Counted from the stretch's first letter, positions 20,789 to 29,940 are shown. The stretch is DNA of 64,000 nucleotides from Rhizophagus clarus (GCA_015698045.1 BLAL01000043.1:1178001-1242000); one strand, 5' to 3'. Translations and numbers: made by a program. The notes: a model not told the origin generated them from the sequence alone.

Positions 20789-22242
20789 ATGGCATATGTT
20801 CCCACTGATCCTACAGTAAGGATGGTGCCGCAATTGATTTATCAAATCCGCAATATTGCGGATTTTGGAGTTGAATTGCTGTTAGTGAACCGCAATTCCG
20901 CAATTCACCTGATCGGTTTTGGCAGTTTACCAAACCGATTTAATAAAAAAAACGTTTACGCAACGTTTTTTTTAATTAATTTAACGAAAAAACGTTGCGA
21001 AACATTTTTTTAAAGTATTTTAATTAAAAAAAATGTTTCGCAACATTTTTTTAATTAATTTAACGAAAAAACGTTGCGAAACGTTTTTTCAAAGTATTTT
21101 AATTAATAAAAAACGTTTCGCAACGTTTTTTTAATTAATTTAAAGAAAAAATGTTGCGAAACGTTTTTTCAAAGTATATTTAATTAAAAAAAAACGTTTC
21201 GCAACGTTTTTTAATTAATTTAAAGAAAAAATGTTGCAAAACATTGTTTCAAAGTATATTTAATTAAAAAAAATGTTTCGCAACATTTTTTTAATTAATT
21301 TAAAGAAAAAACGTTGCGAAACGTTTTTTCAAAGTATATTTTAATTAAAAAAAACATTTCACAACATTTTTTTGGATTGCTTTAGCGAAATTGCAATTCC
21401 GCAAATGTATCACAATTCCGCAAATATGCCGCAATTCCGCAATTATTCTGCAATTGAATTGCGGTACTTTGCGGAATTGCGGAATATTTGCGGAATTGCG
21501 GACAATTGCGGATTGCGAAATTGCGGATATTCAGGTTTAAAAATCCGCAATGTTCCGCAATATCGTAAATCGCAATTATTCCGCAATTGCTTATTTGCAG
21601 CACCATCCTTATCCTACAGAGCCCCCTTCAGCACATTTAGTAGCAATGGATATTAATCAGCTAATTAATGCACTTAAGAATGATGCAGATGCCCTGCTGG
21701 TAAATGGTCGAATGACTGTTACATCAAATCTTATAAATATTAATCACAAGATTAAGCATATTATTGGATTGATTATAGCTCATGGTATACAGGTTGAAGA
21801 AAGAGCAAGACAAATTAGGGAAGAGCTTGATACTTTGACTGGTTTATTAAAGTATTTGCAAGAAGTGACTAATGCTAGAGAACGCGAGATTCATGGTATT
21901 AGACAACATCTTATTACATGTCAAAATGAGAGAAATGGATTGCAAAATGAGAGAAATCATCTGGTAAATGCAAATCATGATCAAGCTAATCAATTACAAG
22001 ATCAACAAGTACGGCAAAGAAGAATTAGGGATACTTTGCAACAAAGAAATAATAGATTAACACACCAGCTTGCAATAGAATGACTTACATCTAGAAACTT
22101 GGAACGAATTCGTGATAGAATGCAAGCACAATTGGCTGCTCTTAGAATTCAAGCACAGTGGTTTTGAATTAGACAAGCCGGACCTATAGTTAACAATCCT
22201 CATCCGGATACTCCACAAGTAATATGGCTACTGTTGCAATAG
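20789..22242 (+). pseudogene. Coiled-coil protein split by a MITE; two TGA codons
   Basis: The ATG at 20789 starts a frame that is interrupted after 28 nt by the 795-bp MITE (20817-21611) and one copy of its 8-bp target duplication. Without them the frame joins exactly to 21620 and continues to TAG at 22240. The protein (about 220 residues) is a long coiled coil with heptad-like Asn/Gln/Arg stretches such as NERNGLQNERNHLVN. TGA codons lie at 22081 and 22165, both consistent with former CGA. Its end overlaps the start of the Gag gene by 19 nt, which suggests coupled expression. It may be a structural or scaffolding partner of Gag. Confidence 0.65.
20817..21611. mobile_element. MITE (795 bp) with 8-bp target-site duplication
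   Basis: Ends TAAGGATGGTGC at 20817-20828 and its inverse GCACCATCCTTA at 21600-21611. TCCTACAG is duplicated at 20809-20816 and 21612-21619, an 8-bp duplication as made by hAT- or MULE-type transposases. The outer parts are rich in CCGCAATT/AATTGCGG inverted units. The centre holds about seven tandem inverted units of the AACGTTTCGCAACGTT type. No transposase is encoded. It interrupts a gene of the Polinton-like element, so it arrived after that element. Confidence 0.9.
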
Positions 22243-24372
22243 GAATGCCAGTTTTTGCTGGAAATGATGACGATGATCTTGAGAGATTCTTTGAGTTATA
22301 TAAGGGCTATATTCATAGTATTGGAATTGATCCATTGGCTGTTGCTGGTAATCCAGCAAGTTGGGAGAAAGCTATGGGTATACTTCGTGCTTGTTTAACT
22401 GGTCCAGCTGCCAGATGGTATGATAGTAATATTTTAGGAAAGAGAGTTAAGCTTAGAAATATTCTTCTTCGTGCTGCACATGGTGATGAGGCGGCATTTA
22501 AGGCTTTGGCTGGTAATGCTGCTAATTGTCCAGTAAATACATGGGTTAACCCTTCTGGTGCAAGAAATATTATGGCACCTGGTGGTGTAGGTGCTAATGT
22601 TCTAGTTACTAATGTTTGGCCTGATTATGCCATAGAAGGAAATAGAGATATTTGGCTAAATCGGGCTGGTATAGAGTTTACTAATGACCCTCTTAACCAC
22701 AATGTTGTTGGTGGTGCAGCTGGAGCTGGTGTTGCAATTGCTGGTGGAGCCGGTGTCGGTCAACCATATGTAATCCCAGCCTATCCCTGTCATGTTCTAA
22801 TTAAAATGCGCAATGAATTTCCTACACAACAGAATGCCAGACGTTAGTTAAGGTTTGGCAATCTTTTTCAAGAAAACATGCCTATTCGAGATTTCTATGA
22901 TAAAGTTAGAAGAAGTGCTGAGTTATTAGGCTATGGTAATGATGTTTTAATTAATCAGTTTCTAAGAGGTCTGAATGATGATTGTGCTATTGAGGCTGAA
23001 AGAATTGGTGCTGAACGGAATATAGAGGAATTGGTAGGTCTTCTTGAACGAGTTGAAAAAAGAAAGGCTGAATTACGTCTTAGTAAAGAAAGACGAGAAA
23101 ATATACAGTATCAGAGGGATAGACAAATTATTCCAGAGCAATTGCCACCAGTTAGTCAGGAGCCAGTTATATTAAAACCAGTCCAACATTATGCAGTTAC
23201 CCAAGGAGAGATGAGTCATTTATTGCAACAACAGGCTGAAACTTTTCAATCCCAAATTCGTCAATTACAGGAAAGTCTTAAGGCTCGAGATGTAAAGCCT
23301 GTTTATAGACCTAAGCCTAAACTTAAGCCTCGATATCAGGATGGTTGGGAACTTTATGCACAGGATTCATATCCTGATAAAGGTCCTAACCCATTTGGTG
23401 AAGATGAGGTTGATGATAGGCAGTTACAATACTGTATATATTCGATGTGACAAGTGGATCTGCTCCTAGACATACATTAGAACAAAGATTAGCTGGTAAG
23501 ATTGCTAAAAGAATCGCAAAAGCTAGAGAAAGACGTGAAGATGCAGAGTTAAATAGGGCAATGCGTTAACTTTCCTTGGATGATCATGATGATCCTATAG
23601 ATACTTCCAATGCTATTCGAGGTGTACCTATAGAACTTGTTCAAGGTGAGAATGGAGAAATTATGCTTGTCCAAAAAAAAAGATAGTTTCAAATAAAGGT
23701 AAGACATCAAACCCTAGTTCTGCATCTAAATTGACATCTAAATTGACATCTAAATTGACATCTAAATCGACTGGGGTGGTGAAAATTTCACCAACAAACT
23801 TTACTAAAACAGAGCTTATAAATCTCCTAAAGCTTACTGATATCAGAAAGATTATTCAGGAGATTGTCTATAAAATATTAGAAAATTATGAAAGCGCTCC
23901 TCAAGAACAACCAGAAGTACAAGAGGAATATTTAGGTCCAATGGCTATGGATATTGATGTTGCTCGGTTGGAAAATTCTAAGGATCTTTTGGCTATAAAT
24001 GGAAATGTAAATGGGATAGATATTCAGTGTCTAGCCGATTCCTGTACTAATGTTTCTTGGATTCAAGAAGAAGCAGTTCCAGAACTAAAACTAAAAGCTG
24101 ATAAATCTATAAAACATAGTATTGCTGGTGCGTCAGGGCTAAGTGAGACCTTTGGTATAATAAAAAATGTATCGATAGAGCTTTTACCAGGATGTATTAT
24201 TAAAGAAGACCTTGTAGTTCTGAAAGGATATAAGCATAGAGAAATTGGTTTAAGCCGAACATGTCTTAAAAAATATAATTATGATATTCATGAATCTAGA
24301 AAGCATATCACTCTTACTTGCAATAATAAAGACTATTTTATTCCCATAATTTCAGATGCAAATCGAACATAA
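22224..24372 (+). pseudogene. Gag-like polyprotein with C-terminal retropepsin-like domain
   Basis: Begins at ATG 22224. Residues 1-210 have the core of Ty3/Gypsy-type Gag (GILRACLTGPAARWYDSNI), interrupted by a Gly/Ala-rich insert. After TAG at 22845 the second Gag half continues (MPIRDFYDKVRRSAELLGY...LINQFLRGL). The frame shifts near 23440, passes a TAA at 23567, and shifts again in an A9 run near 23671-23680. It then reads to 24372. The last 130 residues resemble a retropepsin: VNGIDIQCLADSCTNVSWI takes the place of the D-S/T-G active site (here DSC), and later HREIGLSRTCLKKYNYDI matches the flap-distal helix motif. No CCHC knuckle is seen. If functional in ancestors, it would form a self-cleaving capsid-like shell. 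The altered active site and the stops mark this copy as inactive. Confidence 0.72.
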
Positions 24373-24405
24373 AAAAAATATAAAATTAGATCCATTCAAC
24401 ATATT

Positions 24406-25002
24406 CTAAGGGTAATCTGGATTTTCATCAGAATCACTTAAATCTTCCAAATACTCTGATTGCCAGTTTGCAGGATCGTCTGGATCTTTATCTCCCCAGT
24501 AATCTGGTTGCCAAATTGGTTCTTCTGGTTCTCCAAACCATGTTGGGATTTCATAAGGATCTAATCCATTAGCTAGCATTCGAATATTATCAAGTATACG
24601 ATTCTTTTCTATTCCATCTTTCTTATATACAAATCCACCTTGTAATAAAATTTTTTCTATCTCTACTTGATACGCAAAGGCTTTTTCTTTTTTATCAGCC
24701 AAATAGATTTTTTTTTCGTATAGTTTATCTTTAAAAGCTCTATTTGTACCTGAACATTTAGTATAAGCATAATCTAATTCTTCACCACTATTCTTATAAT
24801 CTTCTACAGCTTTCCAGTAGTCTTCTTTGGCAATCTGATCAAGATAATACATGATGTTACGAGCAATTTCATGTATCTGAAATATATCTGTTCTCTCGAA
24901 TAAAGTATTAACAATGTGACTGGTTTCCTTGATTGGAGTATTTAGCCAATTTTCTACCCATTTTGGGGATATATCTAAGAATGTAGCAATGTCAGTATAC
25001 AT
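24406..25002 (-). CDS. Unknown protein of the Polinton-like element (198 aa)
   Basis: Intact ORF, the only minus-strand gene of the element without a stop or shift. The N-terminal 60 residues are helical and could form a helix-turn-helix (MYTDIATFLDISPKWVENWL). The middle is Lys/Glu/Tyr-rich. The C-terminal 50 residues are Trp/Pro/Asp-rich and acidic (EEPIWQPDYWGDKDPDDPAN). The gene converges on the Gag-protease gene with 33 nt between their ends. No family is recognised. Confidence 0.6.
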   Translation of the reverse strand: MYTDIATFLDISPKWVENWLNTPIKETSHIVNTLFERTDIFQIHEIARNIMYYLDQIAKEDYWKAVEDYKNSGEELDYAYTKCSGTNRAFKDKLYEKKIYLADKKEKAFAYQVEIEKILLQGGFVYKKDGIEKNRILDNIRMLANGLDPYEIPTWFGEPEEPIWQPDYWGDKDPDDPANWQSEYLEDLSDSDENPDYP

Positions 25003-25112
25003 TTTTTAGTATATAATGGATATATTTAATTTTGAATATTTATTATATGATTTACTTTATTATACCCTTATCTTTAATTACAATTTTAGGATTTTTCGAA
25101 AAAAAATATAAC

Positions 25113-26210
25113 CTATTTTGTATTATTATAAATGTGTACTAGATTGGGAACGTCTTCTTGTAATCTATCAGCTGGTTCCCATGTAGATTCATCTTCTGGA
25201 TAGTGCTCCCATTTGACTAAGTATTAGAGCTGACCCTTTCTAGTACGGTAGTTGAGAATTTTCTCAGGTACATATCTTTCTGGCTGACCTCTTATTACTG
25301 AATCAGGTGGAGGTTTTTCATTGATAGGAATGACTTGCAGTTCTTTTCTAGTATATGTACATCTAGATACTCCTAACCTGCCATGTAATCCATCAAGTAG
25401 ATATGTAGGTGGTTGTTCAGGAGAAAGGATAAGCTTTTTAATTATACGAACTTTTGGATCCCATTTATTATCTTCTGTTCTAAACTTACCATGTAATTTT
25501 TTTCCAAGTACTGATATAGGTTCAAGAAATTTAGTTCGAACTTGTGTTTCCTCTAATAGTAATTCTGTATTTTTGTCTATTTTAGGTGGACCTTCTGGGA
25601 TTTTAGATGGATCTCTTTGCCACTTTTCATCTACTAATCTTACTATATCATGGAAATCTTTAGACCATTCAACCGATGTCTCACCAGTTTTTAGTTCCTA
25701 TGCTGTCATCCTTTTAAGAAGTGGTTCTTGTATAGCCTGAATTGCCCTTTTTGCATATGACTGCTGTTTGTGACGTTCAGGTTCGCCAAATCTCATCATA
25801 ACTCCAATGCTATTAAGAAAAAAATCACGTATTTGTGAGTTAGTAAATTCTGAACCAGAATCAGTTTCTAGTCTATGAGTAGGAGGTTGGATATGACCAC
25901 GTCCATATATTTTAATAAATGCTTTTATTATACTATTAGTAAACTTATTTTTAATAGGCTCAGCATCTACTCGTCTTCTAGATATTTCTACTACTACAAG
26001 AAAATAATGGTATCCTTTGGGATCTATAGGCATTTCTGCTAAATCAGACTGCTGAGTAGCATTTTCTTTTCAAACGATTACTTTTGGTTGTTCAGATCTT
26101 TTTTCTTTAAGAGGTTTTTGATAAATGTTATAATGCTCTTGATCTTTAATAAAACGTGCTGGTACCCCTGATAGGTTATAAAATTTGTAATACCTCTCTA
26201 AAGGGGTCAT
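25113..26210 (-). pseudogene. RVE-type integrase with chromodomain, three in-frame stops
   Basis: One frame of 366 codons from ATG 26210 to TAG 25113, with TGA at 26070-26072, TAG at 25698-25700 and TAA at 25224-25226. The core shows HYFLVVVEISRRRVDAEPI (first acidic site, Glu in place of the usual Asp), RLETDSGSEFTNSQIRDFF (second Asp kept) and QQSYAKRAIQAIQEPL (a Lys stands where the third acidic residue of DDE is expected). The C-terminus has the chromodomain signature YLVKWEHYPEDESTWEPADRL. The integrase would insert the element's DNA ends. No N-terminal HHCC zinc finger is seen, so the start may be incomplete. Missing catalytic residues and stops show it is dead. Confidence 0.85.
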
Positions 26211-26256
26211 ATTGTTTAAAATTAAAGATTTACTTCTAGAATTCAAATTTGTGGTT

Positions 26257-26571
26257 ATGATAGAGATATATTGTGCAAAGTGTAAAAAGAAGACAGAAAC
26301 GTCTTCAGAAGTTCAGGATATAACTGATAAAGGTCGATATCGAATTCATGGTAATTGTATTATTTGTGGGACGCATAAAAATACTCTTACTGGTGAAAAT
26401 TGGGAGATTAAAACACATAGTAAAAGAGAAATTCTAGATGCTAAGAGAAAGAGAAAGAAGACGGCTATGAATAAGAAGGCTAAGAAACTTGGTTTTAAGA
26501 TTTTGGATGCTAATGAGAATGTTCAGACTTATATTAAGAGGTATTTAAGGGATACAACGAAAGAGAGTTAA
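26257..26571 (+). CDS. Small basic zinc-ribbon protein (DUF5679-like)
   Basis: Start chosen at ATG 26257; an in-frame ATG at 26212 would add 15 hydrophobic residues. The 104-residue product begins MIEIYCAKCKKKTETSS, followed by GRYRIHGNCIICGTHK, giving paired CxxC motifs about 26 residues apart. This resembles the short zinc ribbons (DUF5679 type) found in virophage and Polinton-like genomes. The C-terminal half is very Lys/Arg-rich (REILDAKRKRKKTAMNKKAKK), as in DNA-condensing core proteins. It ends 10 nt before the right TIR and is divergent from the integrase gene. It is one of two intact genes in the element. Confidence 0.65.
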   Translation: MIEIYCAKCKKKTETSSEVQDITDKGRYRIHGNCIICGTHKNTLTGENWEIKTHSKREILDAKRKRKKTAMNKKAKKLGFKILDANENVQTYIKRYLRDTTKES

Positions 26572-26581
26572 TTACAATTTT

Positions 26582-26871
26582 TTTTTTCAGGTATATTTGT
26601 ATGCTATTTGGGATATAAGTATTTGGCACGAGCAGGTGACAATATGGGCAACTGGTATGAGGACCGATGCTATATATACCTAATATTTTGGTCCAAAGAG
26701 CAGGATGTTTTCATCGTGCCAAATTCTGACCACTTTTCGTACCCAGAAAATAGTGAAATTGGCGTTCTGAAAGCTTTAGAAATGTAAAATCGATACTTTT
26801 AGATCGGGCTCTTCGGTCTGAGAAATTTTTCCAAAAAGTTTTATATTATAAGCGCTATATATAGGTATATA
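26582..26871 (-). repeat. Right terminal inverted repeat of the large element (290 bp)
   Basis: Reverse complement of 13055-13344. The outer end is GCGCTATATATAGGTATATA. The flanking bases (TGTATA) do not repeat the left flank. Confidence 0.95.
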
Positions 26872-27258
26872 TGTATATGATGTCTGGAGTTGAATAATAT
26901 TTTTGGAAATTGTCTTCGTACCATCATACCAAACCATTATTGTGTATGATGTTGCCTTTATTTCATGATTTTGATGGTTATTTGATATGTTTTCTAGTAC
27001 AAGAACTGGCACGAAGTTGGTACGAGGAGTAATTATAGGAGGTCGTACCAAGGGATATGGTATTTATCTATGGTATTATTAGAGACACACCGTAATGGTG
27101 CTGGAAGGCTAACTGGATAGGAGATCTGGTATGAGATCCAAACAGAGTTGGGATGTATACTGGGGCTTTGGCCCAGACGACCAGAGGTCAACTCCGATGA
27201 CTTATCAGTACAGCTGGAGTCTGACTTACTGTACAATAACATATAAATCATATTTTTA
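26872..27258. other. Spacer after the large element, no credible gene
   Basis: Non-coding. It contains several GTACGA/TCGTACC words resembling parts of the neighbouring TIR, which hints at an older, decayed relative of the same repeat. ORFs on the minus strand here run across the TIR boundary and are not convincing. Confidence 0.4.
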
Positions 27259-27380
27259 ACCTAGGATAATCCAGATTATTCATAGAATTATTCATTTCAA
27301 AAACTCTAAATCCAGATATCTGGTCAAAATAGGATAACGGATAATCCAGATAATATGATAATCTGGTAAATCCTAGGATT
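27259..27380. repeat. Small palindromic repeat (MITE-like)
   Basis: CCTAGGATAATCCAGATTAT at the left is roughly inverted at the right as GATAATCTGGTAAATCCTAGG, with further ATCCAGAT/ATCTGG copies inside. About 120 bp, no ORF. Confidence 0.5.
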
Positions 27381-27399
27381 TTATCTGTTCAAGGAAAGC

Positions 27400-27726
27400 T
27401 CTAATTGCAGAAATATTTTATATATAGTATTTTATTTATATTTCTAAACCATATTTATAAACTATTTCATAATAATATTTGAATAAATACAAAATAATTT
27501 CATTATTGCAGAGATATTTTATATATAGTATTTTATTTATATTTCTAAATCATATTTACAAACTATTTCATAATAATAAATAATTTCATTATTGCAGAAA
27601 TATTTTACATATAATATTTTATTTATATTTCTAAACTATATTTATAAACTATTTTATAATAATATTTGAATAAATGCAAAATAATTTTATTATTACAAAA
27701 TTATTGTAAAAATATTTCATATATGT
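27400..27726. repeat. AT tandem repeat (unit about 85-105 bp) interrupted by the LTR element
   Basis: Three to four units starting ATTGCAGARATATTTTA with TTTATTTATATTTCTAAA in the middle. Similar sequence resumes after the right LTR at 36674-36790, so the Ty3/Gypsy element inserted into this array. Confidence 0.75.
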
Positions 27727-28231
27727 TGTTCACCAACTCAGTCCGTCGAGTAGTGAATTATGAATATCTTCAGGGAGACACTAGCTATGAAGTATTCCAA
27801 TCAATTCCTTACACGCTAAAAGGCAGTGTATTCGATAATTGAAATGTATCTTTATTAGTTGTAGGTACGTTAACAACTTATACAATAAGGCAATCTTATA
27901 ACACTTGCAATTACAACTTTATTATAAACAACTTGTCTTAACTTCTTTTTATTTTAAGCGAATATTCAAGATATTTATACAAATTGAACTTCATTTAAAT
28001 ATATAAATAATATAAGATATAAAAGATATAAATATAATAAATAATATATAAGAAATTTAAATAATAAAAGAAATATAAGAAATAAATACTATATATACTA
28101 TAAATGATATATAAGAAATATATACTAAATATACTAAATATACTTAATATACTTTATATACTACGTTGATCATTTGTGGCGTAGTAATATTAATATTCAC
28201 CATCACGTGAATGCAAATCATTTGTCTAACA
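27727..28231 (-). repeat. 3' LTR (505 bp) of the Ty3/Gypsy element
   Basis: Begins TGTTCACCAACTCAGT and ends TCTAACA, with TGTT...AACA short inverted ends. It has T at 28148, 28182 and 28223 where the other LTR has C. Confidence 0.97.
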
Positions 28232-28656
28232 ACTCTCCTCTCCTAAATTTTGAGCTCCTGTGAAATCCTGATTCAAATTACTTCTTAATACCAAGATTTC
28301 TTGACGCTTCATTTTTCTTATGTCTTGAACGTTCAAATACTTAGTTCGCATTATTTGAGAAGGATTAGGTTCAAAAAGGTCAAAAGTATATTCTGTCATG
28401 GTCGAGTAATGCTTTGTCAACTTTCTCTTCATCCTGAACCTTTCTGATGTTGATTCTATCTCTGCGAGTATTTTTCCTACAAAATAAGCATTTACTAACG
28501 ATAGAATCCCATTTTTGAGCTGTATCGAACGCTGTAACTGCATATAGGACTTTAAAAACTTTTCTTTTATATCCATATCTTCCAAATATGGAGGAATCAT
28601 TGGTCCTATTTCTAAAGGATGAGTTTCTTGAAGATCAATAAAAAATAAAGAAAAAT

Positions 28657-28660
<4 letters not shown>
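28226..28660 (-). CDS. Accessory ORF downstream of integrase (144 aa)
   Basis: Intact ORF starting at ATG 28660, directly after a 35-nt A run on the coding strand. Its last codons run through the polypurine tract, and the TAG stop lies inside the 3' LTR. The product is mostly helical and basic (residues 30-75), with FAVYF/VNAYFVGKIL-like hydrophobic patches, no signal peptide, no transmembrane segment and no Cys cluster. The position matches env or accessory genes of other retroelements, but nothing in the sequence supports an envelope. No family is recognised. Reading through the PPT without stops suggests constraint. Confidence 0.6.
28232..28244 (-). promoter_or_regulatory. Polypurine tract
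   Basis: AGGAGAGGAGAGT on the minus strand, directly before the 3' LTR. This is the primer site for plus-strand DNA synthesis in LTR elements. Confidence 0.85.

Positions 28661-28695
<35 letters not shown>
28661..28695 (-). other. 35-nt poly(A) leader before the accessory ORF
   Basis: An uninterrupted run of T on the plus strand (A on the coding strand) that touches the start codon of the 144-aa ORF. Poly(A) leaders can recruit poly(A)-binding protein and allow initiation without a normal 5' UTR. That role here is inference. It could also be a scar of an older retroposed 3' tail. Confidence 0.7.
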
Positions 28696-28696
<1 letters not shown>

Positions 28697-29223
28697 ATAT
28701 TTATACTTTACTATATATATATGTAATAATTAAATCGTCATATTATGTCATATTTCATCATTGTCGATCACTAAATTAATATTAACTCAAAATTTGCTCA
28801 ATATTACGAATTTTGTTGATCATATCATTATGTAATAATGATACATATATTTTTCTATTCACTACACCACACTCCCAACCCGCTTGTAAATGGGGGTCAC
28901 TCGTGATATACCAAGCTAAGAGGCCCCCGAAGGGAATTCGTGCCGAAGCCCGAAATTAGCAAGGCATAGAAGCCGATCATCTTAGCCAGGAATGACCGAG
29001 TACGTGTGACGAAGATTTGGTGCTATGATCAGCCTTCCCTTATATCCTAATTTTTCAAATTTTCCAAATTATGGGATTGGTAAATGTTGGTAATTTCTGA
29101 TAAAATTCGGTTTGATTTTTGTGGTAATTTCTGGAAAGCTGGAAAGATTCTTCATTTAAATTTTCATCAGTGTCGCACCATCCCCAAAACATCTTCATCT
29201 TCTTTTCTTTCTTGATTTTCGAT
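28696..29223 (+). promoter_or_regulatory. Non-coding region, possible promoter of the antisense ORF
   Basis: Between the A-run and the antisense ORF. A GC-richer block at 28860-29040 (AGGCCCCCGAAGGGAATTCG and similar) stands out from the AT-rich element and ends just upstream of the plus-strand ORF. No TATA box is certain. Confidence 0.35.
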
Positions 29224-29733
29224 ATGACTCGCACTGACACCAACGTTGCTCGCAGAAAACTTCGCAGTTTGCGCGCCTCTCGAGGCCAAAATAACAAAAG
29301 AAAACATAATAAACCAAGTAAGGCCGTCAGAAGAAGGCATTTTCGAAGAAAAGGCCTTAATAAGCCTCAAGAAAGTGAAGGCTTAGCTCAACAAGCTCTT
29401 GGCGTCGCGGCTTCCTTATTTATGGAAAAGGAAGAGTTGGAGAAGAAGGTAGTTCACAAAGAAGATGAGATTGGGCATTTAAAAGAAACGGAAGACCAAA
29501 ATAGGCTTTTAAGGACTCAAGTACAGTTGTTAACTTTGAATAAGTCTAGGTTGGAGACGAAGATAAGTTCCTTAAGACAGGAACGAGAAGGGTGGCATCG
29601 TAAATTTGTGGCAGAGCAAGAAACAGCAGTTCGAGCTGTAGCAATTGCAAATAGAGTTCAACAATCCCCTTCCACTCCTACTACTTCTATTACTAATCTT
29701 GACAATTTTCCTCCTCCTCCTCCTACTGTATAA
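29224..29733 (+). CDS. Antisense basic coiled-coil (bZIP-like) ORF inside the LTR element
   Basis: Start chosen at ATG 29224 (MTRTDTNVARRKLRSLRASR). An earlier in-frame ATG at 29170 would add 18 hydrophobic residues. The product is about 169 residues. Residues 8-55 are highly basic (NKRKHNKPSKAVRRRHFRRK). About 65-145 is a long Glu/Lys/Leu coiled coil (EEFELEKKVV-like heptads, then KSRLETKISSLRQEREGW). The tail is Ser/Thr/Pro-rich and ends in a proline run. A basic region followed by a coiled coil resembles bZIP-type proteins, but the spacing is not canonical. It lies opposite to all retrotransposon genes and has its own AATAAA 3' signal at 29802. Function unknown; a regulator of the element is possible. 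Confidence 0.65.
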   Translation: MTRTDTNVARRKLRSLRASRGQNNKRKHNKPSKAVRRRHFRRKGLNKPQESEGLAQQALGVAASLFMEKEELEKKVVHKEDEIGHLKETEDQNRLLRTQVQLLTLNKSRLETKISSLRQEREGWHRKFVAEQETAVRAVAIANRVQQSPSTPTTSITNLDNFPPPPPTV

Positions 29734-29801
29734 ATAATTTTCCTTTCTTTCGTTTATTTTCTTCTTTTCTTTTGCGTTGTAATTTTTCTTCTTTTCTTTT
29801 T

Positions 29802-29807
29802 AATAAA
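29802..29807 (+). terminator. AATAAA polyadenylation signal of the antisense ORF
   Basis: AATAAA about 70 nt after the stop codon at 29731-29733, in T-rich sequence. Confidence 0.55.
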
Positions 29808-29940
29808 ATTTTCACAAAATTTTTCGAATTATTTTGGGGCAACTGGTTGAATATTCTTGTGATTCCACTGTAAAACTTGTAGATCATACTTAAATTAAAT
29901 TGTTATATTTCCACGAGGTGTAAATCTAAATTATTACTAA

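Larger units (their letters stand above)
13055..26871. mobile_element. Maverick/Polinton-like element with Gag-protease module
   Basis: A 13.8-kb unit bounded by 290-bp inverted repeats. Plus-strand genes: SF3 helicase, type B DNA polymerase, three or four small proteins, a coiled-coil protein, a Gag/retropepsin polyprotein and a zinc-ribbon protein. Minus-strand genes: packaging ATPase, an unknown 198-aa protein and an RVE integrase. Protein-primed PolB, RVE integrase and an FtsK/HerA-type ATPase are the hallmark set of Polintons/Mavericks, so that assignment is well founded. No jelly-roll capsid gene or adenovirus-type cysteine protease was recognised. Most genes carry in-frame stops or frameshifts, so this copy is dead. 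The 6-bp duplication expected for Polintons is not seen (GCAAAG left, TGTATA right). Confidence 0.88.

Noticed and set aside
13425-26571. Alternative genetic code (stops read as Gln or Arg) to explain in-frame stops
   Set aside because: TAA, TAG and TGA would all need reassignment, real gene ends here use the same codons, and frameshifts are present too. Neighbouring genes use the standard code. Mutation is simpler.
13049-26877. 6-bp target duplication of the Polinton-like element
   Set aside because: Flanks GCAAAG and TGTATA do not match, and shifting the ends by a few bases does not help. The ends may have mutated or recombined.
26776-27051. 91-codon minus-strand ORF crossing the right TIR
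   Set aside because: It runs across the boundary of the inverted repeat into unrelated flank and has no counterpart at the left TIR. Chance ORF.
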